Positions 54,006 to 64,000 of a stretch of DNA of 64,000 bases are shown here, piece by piece. The notes under the pieces are model-generated. The model made no database searches. It was not told where the DNA came from and worked only from the letters and a program-made list of their open reading frames with translations. Origin of the DNA: Escarpia spicata (taxonomy: Eukaryota; Annelida; Polychaeta; Sabellida; Siboglinidae); the NCBI GenBank assembly GCA_963995525.1, contig OZ023210.1:9233603-9297602 (forward strand), given 5' to 3'. The first letter of the stretch is position 1; each line of letters begins with the position of its first letter. The translations under genes were made by a program, and so were the position numbers.

Positions 54006-54967
54006 CATACCACACACTGAACCACCACTGCGGCTGTGTTTTTCTCGTCATCGATATAGGAAGATTTTTCGCTGCTCACGTACCAGGAGTAGCGAAGGAC
54101 AGTCGCGTTTAGTTGACACTCAGATGCATGGGACTTTTCACAATAAGGTTGTTTTTAAAACGTATCAGGACATTTTTCTTTTAGGTGAAAAATGCACAAA
54201 TTCCTATTGTTGTGAAATGCAAACGTAAATGTTTATATCTAGGGAGTGTTTTTTTGGACATTTGCGTTGATTGTCTGCAGCTGTACATATATGACTTGCC
54301 TCGCAAAGAAACTATTTTAGATAGTTTATGTTTACTAATAACAAACAGGAGATGTTTACGATTACGGAAATTTTCTAATGTAACAAATCATAGTATACTT
54401 ATGACGATCATGACTGTTTCATTCTGCAGGATCGTTTGTATTCTTGGCAGTTTGGTACACGGTAGTCGTCTTGGAGTAAATATTGGTTCCAGATGCATAC
54501 ATTGTGGACGATCATGTATAGCTGTTAGTAATAACTAGTTATTGGAGAGTTGTAAATAAGCCATTGTTTGACTTGCACTGTCAAATTTATACATTCATAG
54601 TGCTACATATAAGGATTGATCATGAAACAAATAGAATAATATATTGTCTGTTGGTTTGTGTCATGTTGATTGATGTTCACTGCAAGATATGACTTACGTG
54701 ATATGAAACGGATAATATAGTTTTAGTTATTTCGAAGTAAATTTACCTTTTTTCTGTGACATTTCAATTGCTATCAGCAAGATGACAACACTAGATGACT
54801 AGATGTAGACATTCTGGGCATCACTGTCATTTACTGGAGGGATAGCCTGGTTGCCCAGCAGACCAGGTGCGGAAGTACTCGGTACTCGAGTACATTTTTG
54901 AACTACTCGTAAAACTTATGGGTCATGGACACATACTCATTGTACTCAGATTTTACGAGTACATCAC

Positions 54968-55190
54968 AATTGCTATCTGGCAGTAGCGGTCAGGTGAAGA
55001 TTGCTTGTAGCGGTCAGGTGAAGATTGCTTGTAGGGATGAAAACTTCATAATTGCAATCTGGCAGTAGCGGTCAGGTGAAGATTGCTTGTAGCGGTCAGG
55101 TGAAGATTGCTTGTAGCGATGAAAACATCACAATTGCAATCTGGCAGTAGCGGTCAGGTGAAGATTGCTTGTAGGGATGAAAGCATCACA
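54968..55190. repeat. Higher-order tandem repeat
   Basis: A 24-base subunit CGGTCAGGTGAAGATTGCTT GTAG occurs singly or in pairs inside a larger unit starting AATTGCAATCTGGCAGTAG and ending GATGAAAACATCAC. There are about three larger units; the third has one subunit. Confidence 0.85.
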
Positions 55191-55285
55191 GATAGAAGGT
55201 AAATTGACTGCAAAATAAGTAAAAAATATTACCCATCTGAACCAGACAGTCTGACAAATTTCTTCACTCATATACGTGATATGAA

Positions 55286-55337
55286 GAGGGGTGGGGTTGG
55301 GTGCAGTGGGGTGGGGTGGGGTGGGGTGGGGTGGAGG
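55286..55337. repeat. (TGGGG)n low-complexity tract
   Basis: About eight imperfect TGGGG units with G-quadruplex potential on the plus strand. Confidence 0.9.
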
Positions 55338-56840
55338 GTGGTTTTCGTTTGGTCATCCTCCCTCATTGTGGATAACAGATTTGTTGGAGGTATATGACAA
55401 TATCGAGTCTTATAAGGATCTGTTTCTAAAGGAAAAATTGTAGCAAAGTCGATCACACAAATGTAAAATAGAATGATACACAAGTGGCAGTCAAAGCACA
55501 AATACTTTGGTGCTAGGCAGATTTAAGGCAAAAGTTCAGGAGAGATTTCACTTGATGTAACCTTTTTCGTAGTCTGGTATATGGCAAAACTTGACCATGG
55601 CTAAACCTAGCAGATTTTGATTGATGAAGGTTTATTTCGTAGCTTTATAAATGGAGACATGACATTGGAATAGGAACGCTTTAGATTGATTAACCAGTAA
55701 CAAATGTTGTGCGAATCCAAAAATTGCAAACTATTTAGCATTAATTGTAATCGGGACATCTTTAGAAATTATATTGTAGTATCTGGACATCTGCACACAC
55801 AGGAGTAGAGGAGATCGACTGAAGTTTATCAATGATGGGAGTCCTGTGATGTTTCATGGTAAAAATCTGCCTTCGCTATGTGTAGCAAAATAAAAACTTG
55901 GTAAAGGCAAGTGGTACAGCAATAAAAAAACATCTTGTGAAATGTTGCTCGAAATCTGTTTGTGCATAGCTTATCATTTATCGAATGCTACGAATAGTAA
56001 CTAGTTTTATGTTTACTAAATACCTGTAAAATATTCCAGAAAAGATCACATCACTGAAATCAGAATTCAAATTCAACTACCGGATGTAGTTTGGTGAATT
56101 TGTGTTTGTTTCGGAGGTTGCCAGTTTGTGACTCGATAATAATTGAGAGACAGAGGCAGAATCTAATTTCGAAGTGCTATCGGGATGTTTGCGGATCTCG
56201 TGAGAATATTTGAATCCATTTCATGAAGTGTTACGATGCTTCTCCGATACAATTCAAACATACCACGTCACATAGTTTTGCATCATCAGAGTTGAGATGC
56301 TTTGTTATTAGTAATTCTGACCAACATTTGACAGCATGCAGATTAACATGGGGAAAGTGGAGGCTTCAGGTAAAATCTGTAATGTCTGTAGTGTCGGGCA
56401 GTTGATGCAGCAGAAAATAATATTTGTAGGCAGCTTATGGCAATAGCTTTATTTTGAGTGTGGCCATTTCAGGTTTACTGTGATGGTTTAGCATGCATTT
56501 GGAACCCTGTTCGTCACCTTCAGTAATCAATTCTTACCTTTTTAATAGCGCTGAATATGTTTCGGTGCCGATGTACATAGAACCAAGAATATTTAATAAC
56601 CTTTGTAAATCTTTATTACACCTTACACTGTGTTTTGTGTTTTTTTGCAGCCACTGTAGATTTACCTTTCTTAAGACAGCTTACATTATTTGAGTAGCCT
56701 GTTTTTGTTTTACATGCCTGAGCATTTTGTTTGTTGAAGTAACTTTGTTATAGCAAAGTTAAGGTTTTGCAAAATAAAATGTCAGCAAGAAATGTTACCA
56801 TACACCTTCGCATTGTATCAGTTTTGTAAGGATAATAAAT

Positions 56841-59600
56841 TATATTGTTTCCTCTTCAAGATTGTTATATTTTTATTAAAGTGAGGTTGTCCATTAGTTT
56901 TATATCGTAAAAATCATGTTATACAGTAAAAATCTATTATAACTTAACAACCACCCAAACATGGTTTATTGAACCATTTCTATTGTTGAAATTTAAAATT
57001 TTGTGAGGAAACAGTATGTTTACATGGCAACACGCCACATTTGAAGGCCTCGGGACTGATTACTACTAATTAAATAAATAATATGTGTATCACGTAATAC
57101 GTAACCATGCTCCCATTGGCGGATTTGAGTGACGGCTCAATGATTTTTTGTAGACATACATAATACAATAGTTGTTTCTGCTCCGTCAACACATATTTAG
57201 GTGGCAAGTTAAAATGCATATCCTGTACAGTTTATACTCGGAGCTTGATTTCCGAGGATTTGGGTGCAAAAGAAGCTACCTTATTATTATTAACATGATT
57301 TTACAGTTAAAACGAACAAACGACCTCCCAATAATGATTTGTTACAATAAATATAATAGTCTATAACTCTAAAGCAGTGTTTCTCAACGACCCCCACATC
57401 TAGGCTTTTTGTCTTCGAGACCTCAATCGCCACTAGAGGAGAGAGGCAAGAATTGGTGCTGCAAAAATCATGATCACAAAGGTCAAAATGTATGGTATTT
57501 GGACCACTTTAATTTCTTTATTAAACGTGTCATTTCTTGTCTAAAATCACTCAACTGGAGCTCGATCTCGATATCTATTTGCCTGTTTCTGGCGTTAAAT
57601 AACCACCATGCTTGAGAATGCCACTTGAGGTATCCCGTTCGGAACATCACTAGGACTGCATTTAACTACCTTCAACATTTGGATACTGATTCCTCATCTC
57701 GATCAGATTCACAATGGATTTGTGCAGCATTTTGGCATCTTTGTTCTGGCACAACTCTCGAAGCTCTCCCAGTCTTATTGAAAGTTATCAACTTTTCGGC
57801 TTCAATTTGGGACATCAATGTGTTTTGAATAAGAGAGAGGTGTTTGAATCTTGGCAACTAGTGGGAAGCAGCACTGCAACTGTGTGTATGGTACGAAAGT
57901 GTAACACAAAGAAAATGTCATCCTTTTCAACAAAATATATATTGTACACTCACTTTTGACTTTATTGCATCGAGTTCAATAATACTACACCTGTCCTATT
58001 CATGGTGTTATCATTAGCAAAGCTCAAGTCAAGATTGGCACGAGGCAATAGGATACAGTGTTTGGTTATTTGTGTAAATGAACCATAACCATATAATCAC
58101 ACATGTACATAAACAAATTGCATGTCTAGGTTTTATTAGGGCAACAAATGTCCTCCAGTAACTTCTGAATTAATTACAGTCGCACCAATTAAACCAACTC
58201 TTGTAATCTGCCATCACTTCGGCAAACAAATTTCACTGTAACCGCACCAGTCGCTTGATGTAACAAACAGTTATTGTCAGATATGTTCTTGAGGTTTGCA
58301 GTCACAGAAACCATGATGGCACATATTCGGAAACATCATTTATACCTACTAGACTACTACGACACTGTTAATTATTAACGTGACCATTCATATTTCCACA
58401 TGGTCCGATGAAGACACAGACAAATCAGTCTTATGATCATTTGGAAACAATAAAAGTGACCTGTCACAGGAGACTGGTTCAAAACTGTGAAATAGACTTG
58501 TAGATGCACATTTTTAGATTCTACTGATTGTAAGCTTTAAAACAATCTCATTTATTGAAACATATTCAGTAGTTTTTGATTTAGTGCTAAAAATTAAGAA
58601 AACTTTTAAGCAGCGTTTTGAGAAATGAAGTTTAAAATTTGGGCAACATGCCAAATCGATGCCCAATACAACTGTACATTTAGTATTTGATTAGTTTTGG
58701 ATTATTTGCCGAGGAAAATCAACTGGACATTGAAAGTTGAGATTGTAAGGTATGAATTTCTGCCAAACTCATAAAATTGATGGACATGGCCTGGACAGCT
58801 CAGGTGCTGTATAGGCCGGTGCAACTTATTACCAAGTTCACTGCGGTGGTCACAAATGTCTGTGCGGAAACAGACATTTCCGACAACAGAATCACATGTT
58901 TGTGCACACGATAACACGGGTGGCATGATTACACGTATATTCACACCACATTTGCATCTGAAGTATTTTGTTCAAATGAGCAATATTTCACATTATTTGT
59001 GACATTTGGAAACAATGACGTGTCTGTACCGAAATGTACATTTTTCAGCAACAGGATCACATGTTTGCGCACGTGATGTCACACAAGGCGCGAGCACATA
59101 TTGTCAACACGAATGCAAATGTACACACAATAACACACACGGCATAACACATATTCACAACCGCTCGGACACACGCACGCACGCACACACACTTGCATCT
59201 GATGTATTTAATACAAATACCATAATAATTGTATGTACTTAAAATTAATTAAATAATCAGTTGTCTGCAAATCATAGTGCACAAAAATAATTCTGATACA
59301 CGGAATACTTACATACATAAACAAGTCCTGACATCACATCTTCCCCATTCTATCAGCCTAGTATGAACATGGCTTTGTAACTTAATTACAGTTACTTCCT
59401 ATATTGGAGTTACTTCCTAAATCAGTTAACGATTACATAGGAACAACAAATTATTTTATAGAGGTGAGCGTAAACTTAAGGTACACAAACACAATTAATT
59501 TTGTCAAATGTTTGCGTGTCCAAAAACATAGTGTTCACACATCCAGTCATTACAGCACACAATATTTGACACATGGTATCTATTACAATAGCTGGGTGTG
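56841..59600. other. Intergenic region between MCU and POLR3D
   Basis: No gene recognised; it should contain the POLR3D 3' UTR at its right side (minus strand), polyadenylation site not determined. A CA-rich patch lies at about 59120-59200. Confidence 0.4.
57375..57625. mobile_element. Possible small hAT-type element
   Basis: Left end CAGTGTTTCTCAAC is a common hAT terminus; about 250 bases on, CTTGAGAATGCCACTTG is an imperfect inverted match. No coding sequence; TSD not clear. Confidence 0.35.
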
Positions 59601-59714
59601 TCAGCTTGAGTCGAGCAGACTGTCCAAGTCTGGTATACACACCAACTTGTGCTGTACATGTCCAAGCACTGACATGTCTCCTGAATCACCGGTCAAACGC
59701 ACACTGACCAGATC
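59601..59714 (-). CDS. POLR3D: POLR3D last coding exon
   Basis: Acceptor (minus strand) TGTCAACAG, then DLVSVRLTGDSGDMSVLG and HVQHKLVCIPDLDSLLDSS; TGA at 59603-59601. 37 codons plus stop. Confidence 0.9.
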   Translation of the reverse strand, partial: DLVSVRLTGDSGDMSVLGHVQHKLVCIPDLDSLLDSS

Positions 59715-62702
59715 CTGTTGACAGAGAAACAACATCTCTCACGTTACTGAACATTCTTCAGGATAATTCTTTTTAAAGTCAAGATATTTCATTTTCAGAT
59801 ACCCAAACAATTTTTTTTACCTGGTAGTGGCTTTTGTTAGTTGCACGCCGACTTCTTCAGTACCCATAACGCAAGAACGGCGTCATCACACAGTAAATTG
59901 CAAAAGCCTCTCCAGGTAAAATTTGTTTGGCTATGTCAAAATGAAGTATTGTGAATTTAAAACATCTCTTGTAGGGTACAGGTAAACAGCTATCCGGTTG
60001 AAATTTAACATTATTTTTTATACAATTTCCATAAAAACAAATCTAATTTGAAACTGCATCCTTAAAGTTACATTCTGGATTAAACTACTATTTTAAACAG
60101 TTTTTAAGAAAGTGGATGTACAACATGAAAAATATTTGTCGGTTTAGCAAGTGTGCAAACTTTTTTCGCAACTCATGTTTATAAATTCCACAAATCACAG
60201 AGGCAAAGCTGCTATTTTATCTTCTTCTTCTTCCCCTTGCTCCCTTGCGGGTTGGGGTCCACGTCACTTGGTAGCTTCTTCTACTTTTCTTGTCAGTTCT
60301 TTCCACCTCTCTCTCATCCGCAATTGCCATCCATTCATGGCTGTTCACGCCAGCCCTCCCCAGGTCTCGTTTTATGCTGTCATTCCATCTCAGCCCTGGT
60401 CTTCCTCTCCTTCGTCTGCCACCCTCTTCTACTTTCCACGCTCTTTTCGCCAGTCTGTCTTCACCCATTCTATGTACATGTCCCACCCATCTCATTCTGT
60501 TACCGGCTACTTTCCTCTTTAGGTGTTTTTTCATTCCAATCTCCTCTCTTAATTCCTTCATCTTCCTTCTATCCTCTCGTGTTACTATACATATTCTTCT
60601 GACCCAGTTGTTTTCTGCCACCTGTAGTTTCTCCTCCTGTCTCTCTGTCAGTGGCAGTGTTCCCAACCCATATATACAGGCTGGTACAATGCAGGCTTCT
60701 AACACTTTTCCTTTCAGTTGTTTCTTCAGTTTTCTGTCCAACATAATGCCTTCTACCCTCTTCCAAGCTGCTGCTCCTGCTTGCACCCTCCTCTGTATTT
60801 CTTTACTACTCCTTCCATCCTCACAGACTGTACCGCCAAAGCTGTTTACTTGTTTAATGGTCTTTCCGTCAATAACTACATGCACATCTACCTCCTGTTC
60901 TCCTATCCACATTACTTCAGTCTTCTCCAGATTCATTCGGAGGCCGTGTTTTCTGAAGGTGTCACTCCATTCTTGCAATGCTTTCTGTAGTTCCTCTTTG
61001 TTATCAGCCACCACTGCTAGGTCGTCTGCATACAGTATCTTCGTAAGTTCTTCCTGCTCCGATATCTTTCCACTGATCAGGTTCATCACCATAATGAAAA
61101 GCAGGGGACTCAAGGCACTTCCTTGTCCGAGTCCTACTTCCAATCCAAATTGTTCCGATGTTTCTCCTTCGACTCTCACTACTGCTGTTGTCTCCTTGTA
61201 TATTTCCTCCATCATTCTAGCTTCTGCTTCTCCAACCTCCATCCATCTCATGACTGCAAATACGAGTTCTCTCGGCACAGTGTCAAATGCCTTTTCCAGA
61301 CCTACAAAATCGAACGCTACATCCTTTTTAAATTCTCTCTTCTTCTCGACAATTTGTCTGATGGCAAACAATCCATCATCTGTTCCTCTCCCTTTCCTAA
61401 ATCCCAGCTGATTCTCTCCGATTTTGCTCTCCACTGTAAGCCTCACCCTAGCATCCAGTATCCTTTCCAACAATTTCAGGGCTTGGCTCAGTAATGTGAT
61501 GCCGCTGTATCTCCCTGGGTCATGGATGTCCCCTTTCCCCTTCCATATCGGCACAATCACTCCTCTTTGCCACTCTGCTGGTATCTCTCCTGCTGTGAAG
61601 CACACATTAAACAGCCTCGTCAGCCACTTGATTCCAACTAGTCTGTTTGCTTTCACCATTTCCACTGAGAGTTCATCCACTCCTACAGCCTTTCCTGTTT
61701 TCATCTTCTTTACTACTTTCTCCACCTCTTCTTCTGTTATTGTCCTCACCTCCAGCTCTCTCCTTACAGTTTGAGGTATCTCTATCTCATATTCTTCCTC
61801 CGGATTTTGTAGTTTCTTGAAGTACTCCTCCCAAACACCCAGCACTTGTTTTGCTCCAGTGACCAGTGTCCCGTCACTTCTCTTCATTGCTGATGTTCAT
61901 ATAGTATCTTTGCTGTCTCTATCTCTATCCCTGGCAAGTTTGAAGATAAGTTTTTTCGCTCCATCTTCTTCAATCTTATCACATAATTCCTGCTGTTTAT
62001 CATCTCTTGCTTTAGCAACTGCCTTATTTGCTGCCTTCTTCTTCTCCCGGTACTTCTGCTTCAGCCTTGTCTTCTCTTCATCACTCGCTTCTTCCACACA
62101 CTTCAGTGCCTTCTTCTTCTCCCGGTACTTCTGCTTCAGCCTTGTCTTCTCCCGGTACTTCTGCTTCAGCCTTGTCTTCTCCCGGTACTTCTGCTTCAGC
62201 CTTGTCTTCTCCCGGTACTTCTGCTTCAGCCTTGTCTTCTCTTCATCACTCGCTTCTTCCACACACTTCAGTGTCTTCTTCTTCTCCCGGTACTTCTGCT
62301 TCAGCCTTGTCTTTTCTTCATCACTCGCTTCTTCCACACACTTCAGCGCCTCCTTTTTTTCTCGTATTGCTTATGGTTCCACCACCACTGTTCTTTCTTC
62401 TTTCGACAATGTGTCGGCTTTCCTGATGTTCGGCCACATATCTCCTCAGCTGTTCTAACAAAAGCTGCTATTTTATATATGGTAATAATTCTTGTCAATA
62501 AACTATTGAACATCTGAGAAAGTCTGAGCTGAGATGTCTTTCTTACCTGGAGGAAGCCCGTGGGCATGCCCATGTTCACATCCAGGGCCACGTTGCCCAG
62601 CACTAGTCTCGTGTGGCCAGACTTATGGATTTGTAATTTTCCAATGTAACCCTCTTCGAAGTCGCCTATTGTGCAGCGTTCAAATTTCTCTGCAAGTTTC
62701 TC
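59601..62702 (-). CDS. POLR3D: RNA polymerase III subunit RPC4, C-terminal part (last two exons)
   Basis: RPC4 (yeast Rpc53) partners RPC5 on Pol III and takes part in initiation and termination in the nucleus. The visible part covers the last 89 residues in exons 62702-62547 and 59714-59601, both phase 0. The joined region contains the RPC4-family signature: GYIGKLQIHKSG, then LGNVALDVNMG, GFLQ, DLVSVRL, GDMSVLGHVQHKLVCIPD and a stop. The matching end of the human protein has the same order (GKLQVRKSG, FLQ, LVSV, GHIQHKLVLAPDFE). Upstream exons lie right of the window. The last intron carries a LINE in the same orientation. Tail to tail with MCU. Confidence 0.9.
60217..61887 (-). pseudogene. 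LINE reverse transcriptase, 556 codons
   Basis: Reverse transcriptase core: NQLGFRKGRGTDDGLFAIRQ (about 159-178), FDFVGLEKAFD (about 192-202), GLGQGSALSPLLF (252-264) and the catalytic YADD at 286-289. The C-terminal part has NNWVRRI, MRWVGHVHRMGEDRLAKRAW and GRPGLRWNDS. The frame continues upstream of this methionine after one in-frame TGA (61899-61897). The stop TAA at 60219-60217 lies in the target-site duplication, i.e. in host DNA. Clade not determined. Confidence 0.9.
60221..62460 (-). mobile_element. 5'-truncated LINE in the POLR3D last intron
   Basis: Flanked by a perfect 16-bp target duplication AAAGCTGCTATTTTAT (60205-60220 and 62461-62476). The 5' end (62460) starts inside the connector before RT, so the endonuclease is missing. 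The 3' end is GAAGAAGAAGAAG with no 3' UTR. Internal repeats expand the connector. Related fragments lie at 13740-14551, 20225-20460, 25345-25700 and 36700-38420. Confidence 0.93.
61897..62337 (-). pseudogene. LINE connector region with in-frame repeats
   Basis: Same frame as the RT ORF, separated by a single TGA. A ten-residue unit (RLKQKYREKT, 30 bp) occurs five to six times, some copies within a larger unit that adds ALKCVEEASDEEK. A charged coiled-coil-like segment (AVAKARDDKQQELCDKI) follows. Upstream, in another frame, EQWWWNHKQYEKKRR (about 62395-62350) matches the ETWWWNEEV-type motif of LINE connectors, so a frameshift lies near 62340. Confidence 0.8.
62547..62702 (-). CDS. POLR3D: POLR3D penultimate coding exon
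   Basis: Acceptor ATTTCCAG and donor CAG|GTAAGA on the minus strand; 52 codons, phase 0 at both ends: EKLAEKFERCTIGDFEEGY, IGKLQIHKSGHTRLVLGN, VALDVNMGMPTGFLQ. Confidence 0.9.
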
Positions 62703-62796
62703 CTGGAAATGGATGATTTTAATAGAATGACGCATGGGAGCTAACGTTACTTCATAACATGTAGAACACGAAGTACAGCATACTATGTACAACATA
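62703..62796 (-). other. Start of the preceding POLR3D intron
   Basis: Sequence upstream (minus strand) of the exon at 62702; no further exon is visible before the satellite array. Confidence 0.5.
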
Positions 62797-63590
62797 ATGT
62801 CAATGTACTATAATGACAATACACAACATAATGTCAATGTACTATAATGACAATACACAACATAATGTCAATGTACTATAATGACAATACACAACATAAT
62901 GTCAATGTACTATAATGACAATACACAACATAATGTCAATGTACTATAATGACAATACACAACATAATGTCAATGTACTATAATGACAATACACAACATA
63001 ATGTCAATGTACTATAATGACAATACACAACATAATGTCAATGTACTATAATGACAATACACAACATAATGCCAATGTACTATAATGATAATACACAACA
63101 TAATGCCAATGTACTATAATGACAATACACAACATAATGCCAATGTACTATAATGACAATACACAACATAATGTCAATGTACTATAATGACAATACACAA
63201 CATAATGCCAATGTACTATAATGACAATGTACTATAATGACAATACACAACATAATGTCAATGTACTATAATGACAATACACAACATAATGTCAATGTAC
63301 TATAATGACAATACACAACATAATGTCAATGTACTATAATGACAATACACAACATAATGCCAATGTACTATAATGACAATACACAACATAATGCCAATGT
63401 ACTATAATGACAATACACAACATAATGCCAATGTACTATAATGACAATACACAACATAATGCCAACGTACTATAATGGCAATACACAACATAATGCCAAT
63501 GTACTATAATGACAATACACAACATAATGCCAATGTACTATAATGACAATACACAACATAATGCCAATGTACTATAATGACAATACATGC
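62797..63590. repeat. 34-bp AT-rich array, about 23 copies
   Basis: Unit ACACAACATAATGTCAATGT ACTATAATGACAAT. Copies are nearly identical apart from GTC/GCC and one short partial unit near 63220. Lies in the upstream POLR3D intron. Confidence 0.95.
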
Positions 63591-63659
63591 GTTTGAATGT
63601 TTTTTTAACAAAACACATCATACAATCCCAATACAGAGCCAACATATTGCATACAACTG

Positions 63660-64000
<341 letters not shown>

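Larger units (their letters stand above)
54006..56840 (+). other. Presumed MCU 3' UTR and downstream sequence
   Basis: No coding region seen. Candidate polyadenylation signals AATAAA occur at about 55889, 56773 and 56834; which is used cannot be told. A patch near 54872-54970 has palindromic ACTCG/CGAGT content typical of a DNA-transposon end. Confidence 0.4.

Noticed and set aside
54872..54970. Palindromic GAGTAC/GTACTC patch as a regulatory site
   Set aside because: More likely the end of a dispersed DNA transposon; no second end found, so not called as an element either.
60151..62458. Plus-strand ORFs rich in Ser/Leu/Phe (373, 213, 149 codons)
   Set aside because: Antisense shadows of the minus-strand LINE ORF.
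62797..63590. CRISPR-like array (34-bp units)
   Set aside because: No distinct spacers; units are contiguous and nearly identical, in an animal intron. None of the arrays in the window has a repeat-spacer pattern.

Overview
This is animal nuclear DNA: spliced genes with long introns, interspersed non-LTR and LTR retrotransposons, DNA-transposon relics, tRNA-derived SINEs and many long minisatellites, with no bacterial-style operons. The repeat composition suits a marine invertebrate (a lophotrochozoan such as a mollusc would fit), but nothing seen here fixes the phylum.

Two host genes can be read with confidence. (1) On the + strand, MCU, the pore subunit of the mitochondrial calcium uniporter, runs from 15881 to 54005 in seven coding exons (338 codons). 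All exon phases agree, and intron 3 uses a GC-AG splice pair. (2) On the - strand, the last two coding exons of POLR3D (RPC4, an RNA polymerase III subunit) lie at 62702-62547 and 59714-59601; the rest of that gene lies beyond the right edge. The two genes are arranged tail to tail.

Layout: 1-200, end of a LINE. 1.85-3.26 kb, two diverged copies of an unknown exon-like segment whose differences fall mostly at third codon positions. 4.3-6.2 kb, a 73-bp satellite. 8.1-13.7 kb, a nested stack: an old integrase fragment (+) interrupted by a complete 4609-bp Ty3/Gypsy-type LTR element (-, identical 155-bp LTRs, TSD ACAAC) and by a 466-bp inverted-repeat element (8-bp TSD). 13.7-14.6 kb, a LINE fragment. 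15.88-54.0 kb, MCU, whose introns hold at least five long minisatellites (21-, 42-, about 20-, 49- and 51-bp units), LINE pieces on both strands, a 1.6-kb inverted-repeat DNA element, a TTAA-flanked element nested in a LINE, and SINEs. 54.0-59.6 kb, the intergenic space and presumed 3' UTRs. 59.6-62.7 kb, the end of POLR3D with a 5'-truncated LINE (16-bp TSD) in its last intron. 62.8-64 kb, a 34-bp array followed by a long TG tract.

No new multi-gene system was found. The most notable observations are the paralogous exon-like pair near the left end, an MCU splice acceptor that forms the end of a minisatellite, minisatellites that grew in frame out of LINE coding sequence, and several insertions whose empty target can be read exactly from a restored reading frame. 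All long forward and reverse open frames inside the arrays are artefacts of repetition.
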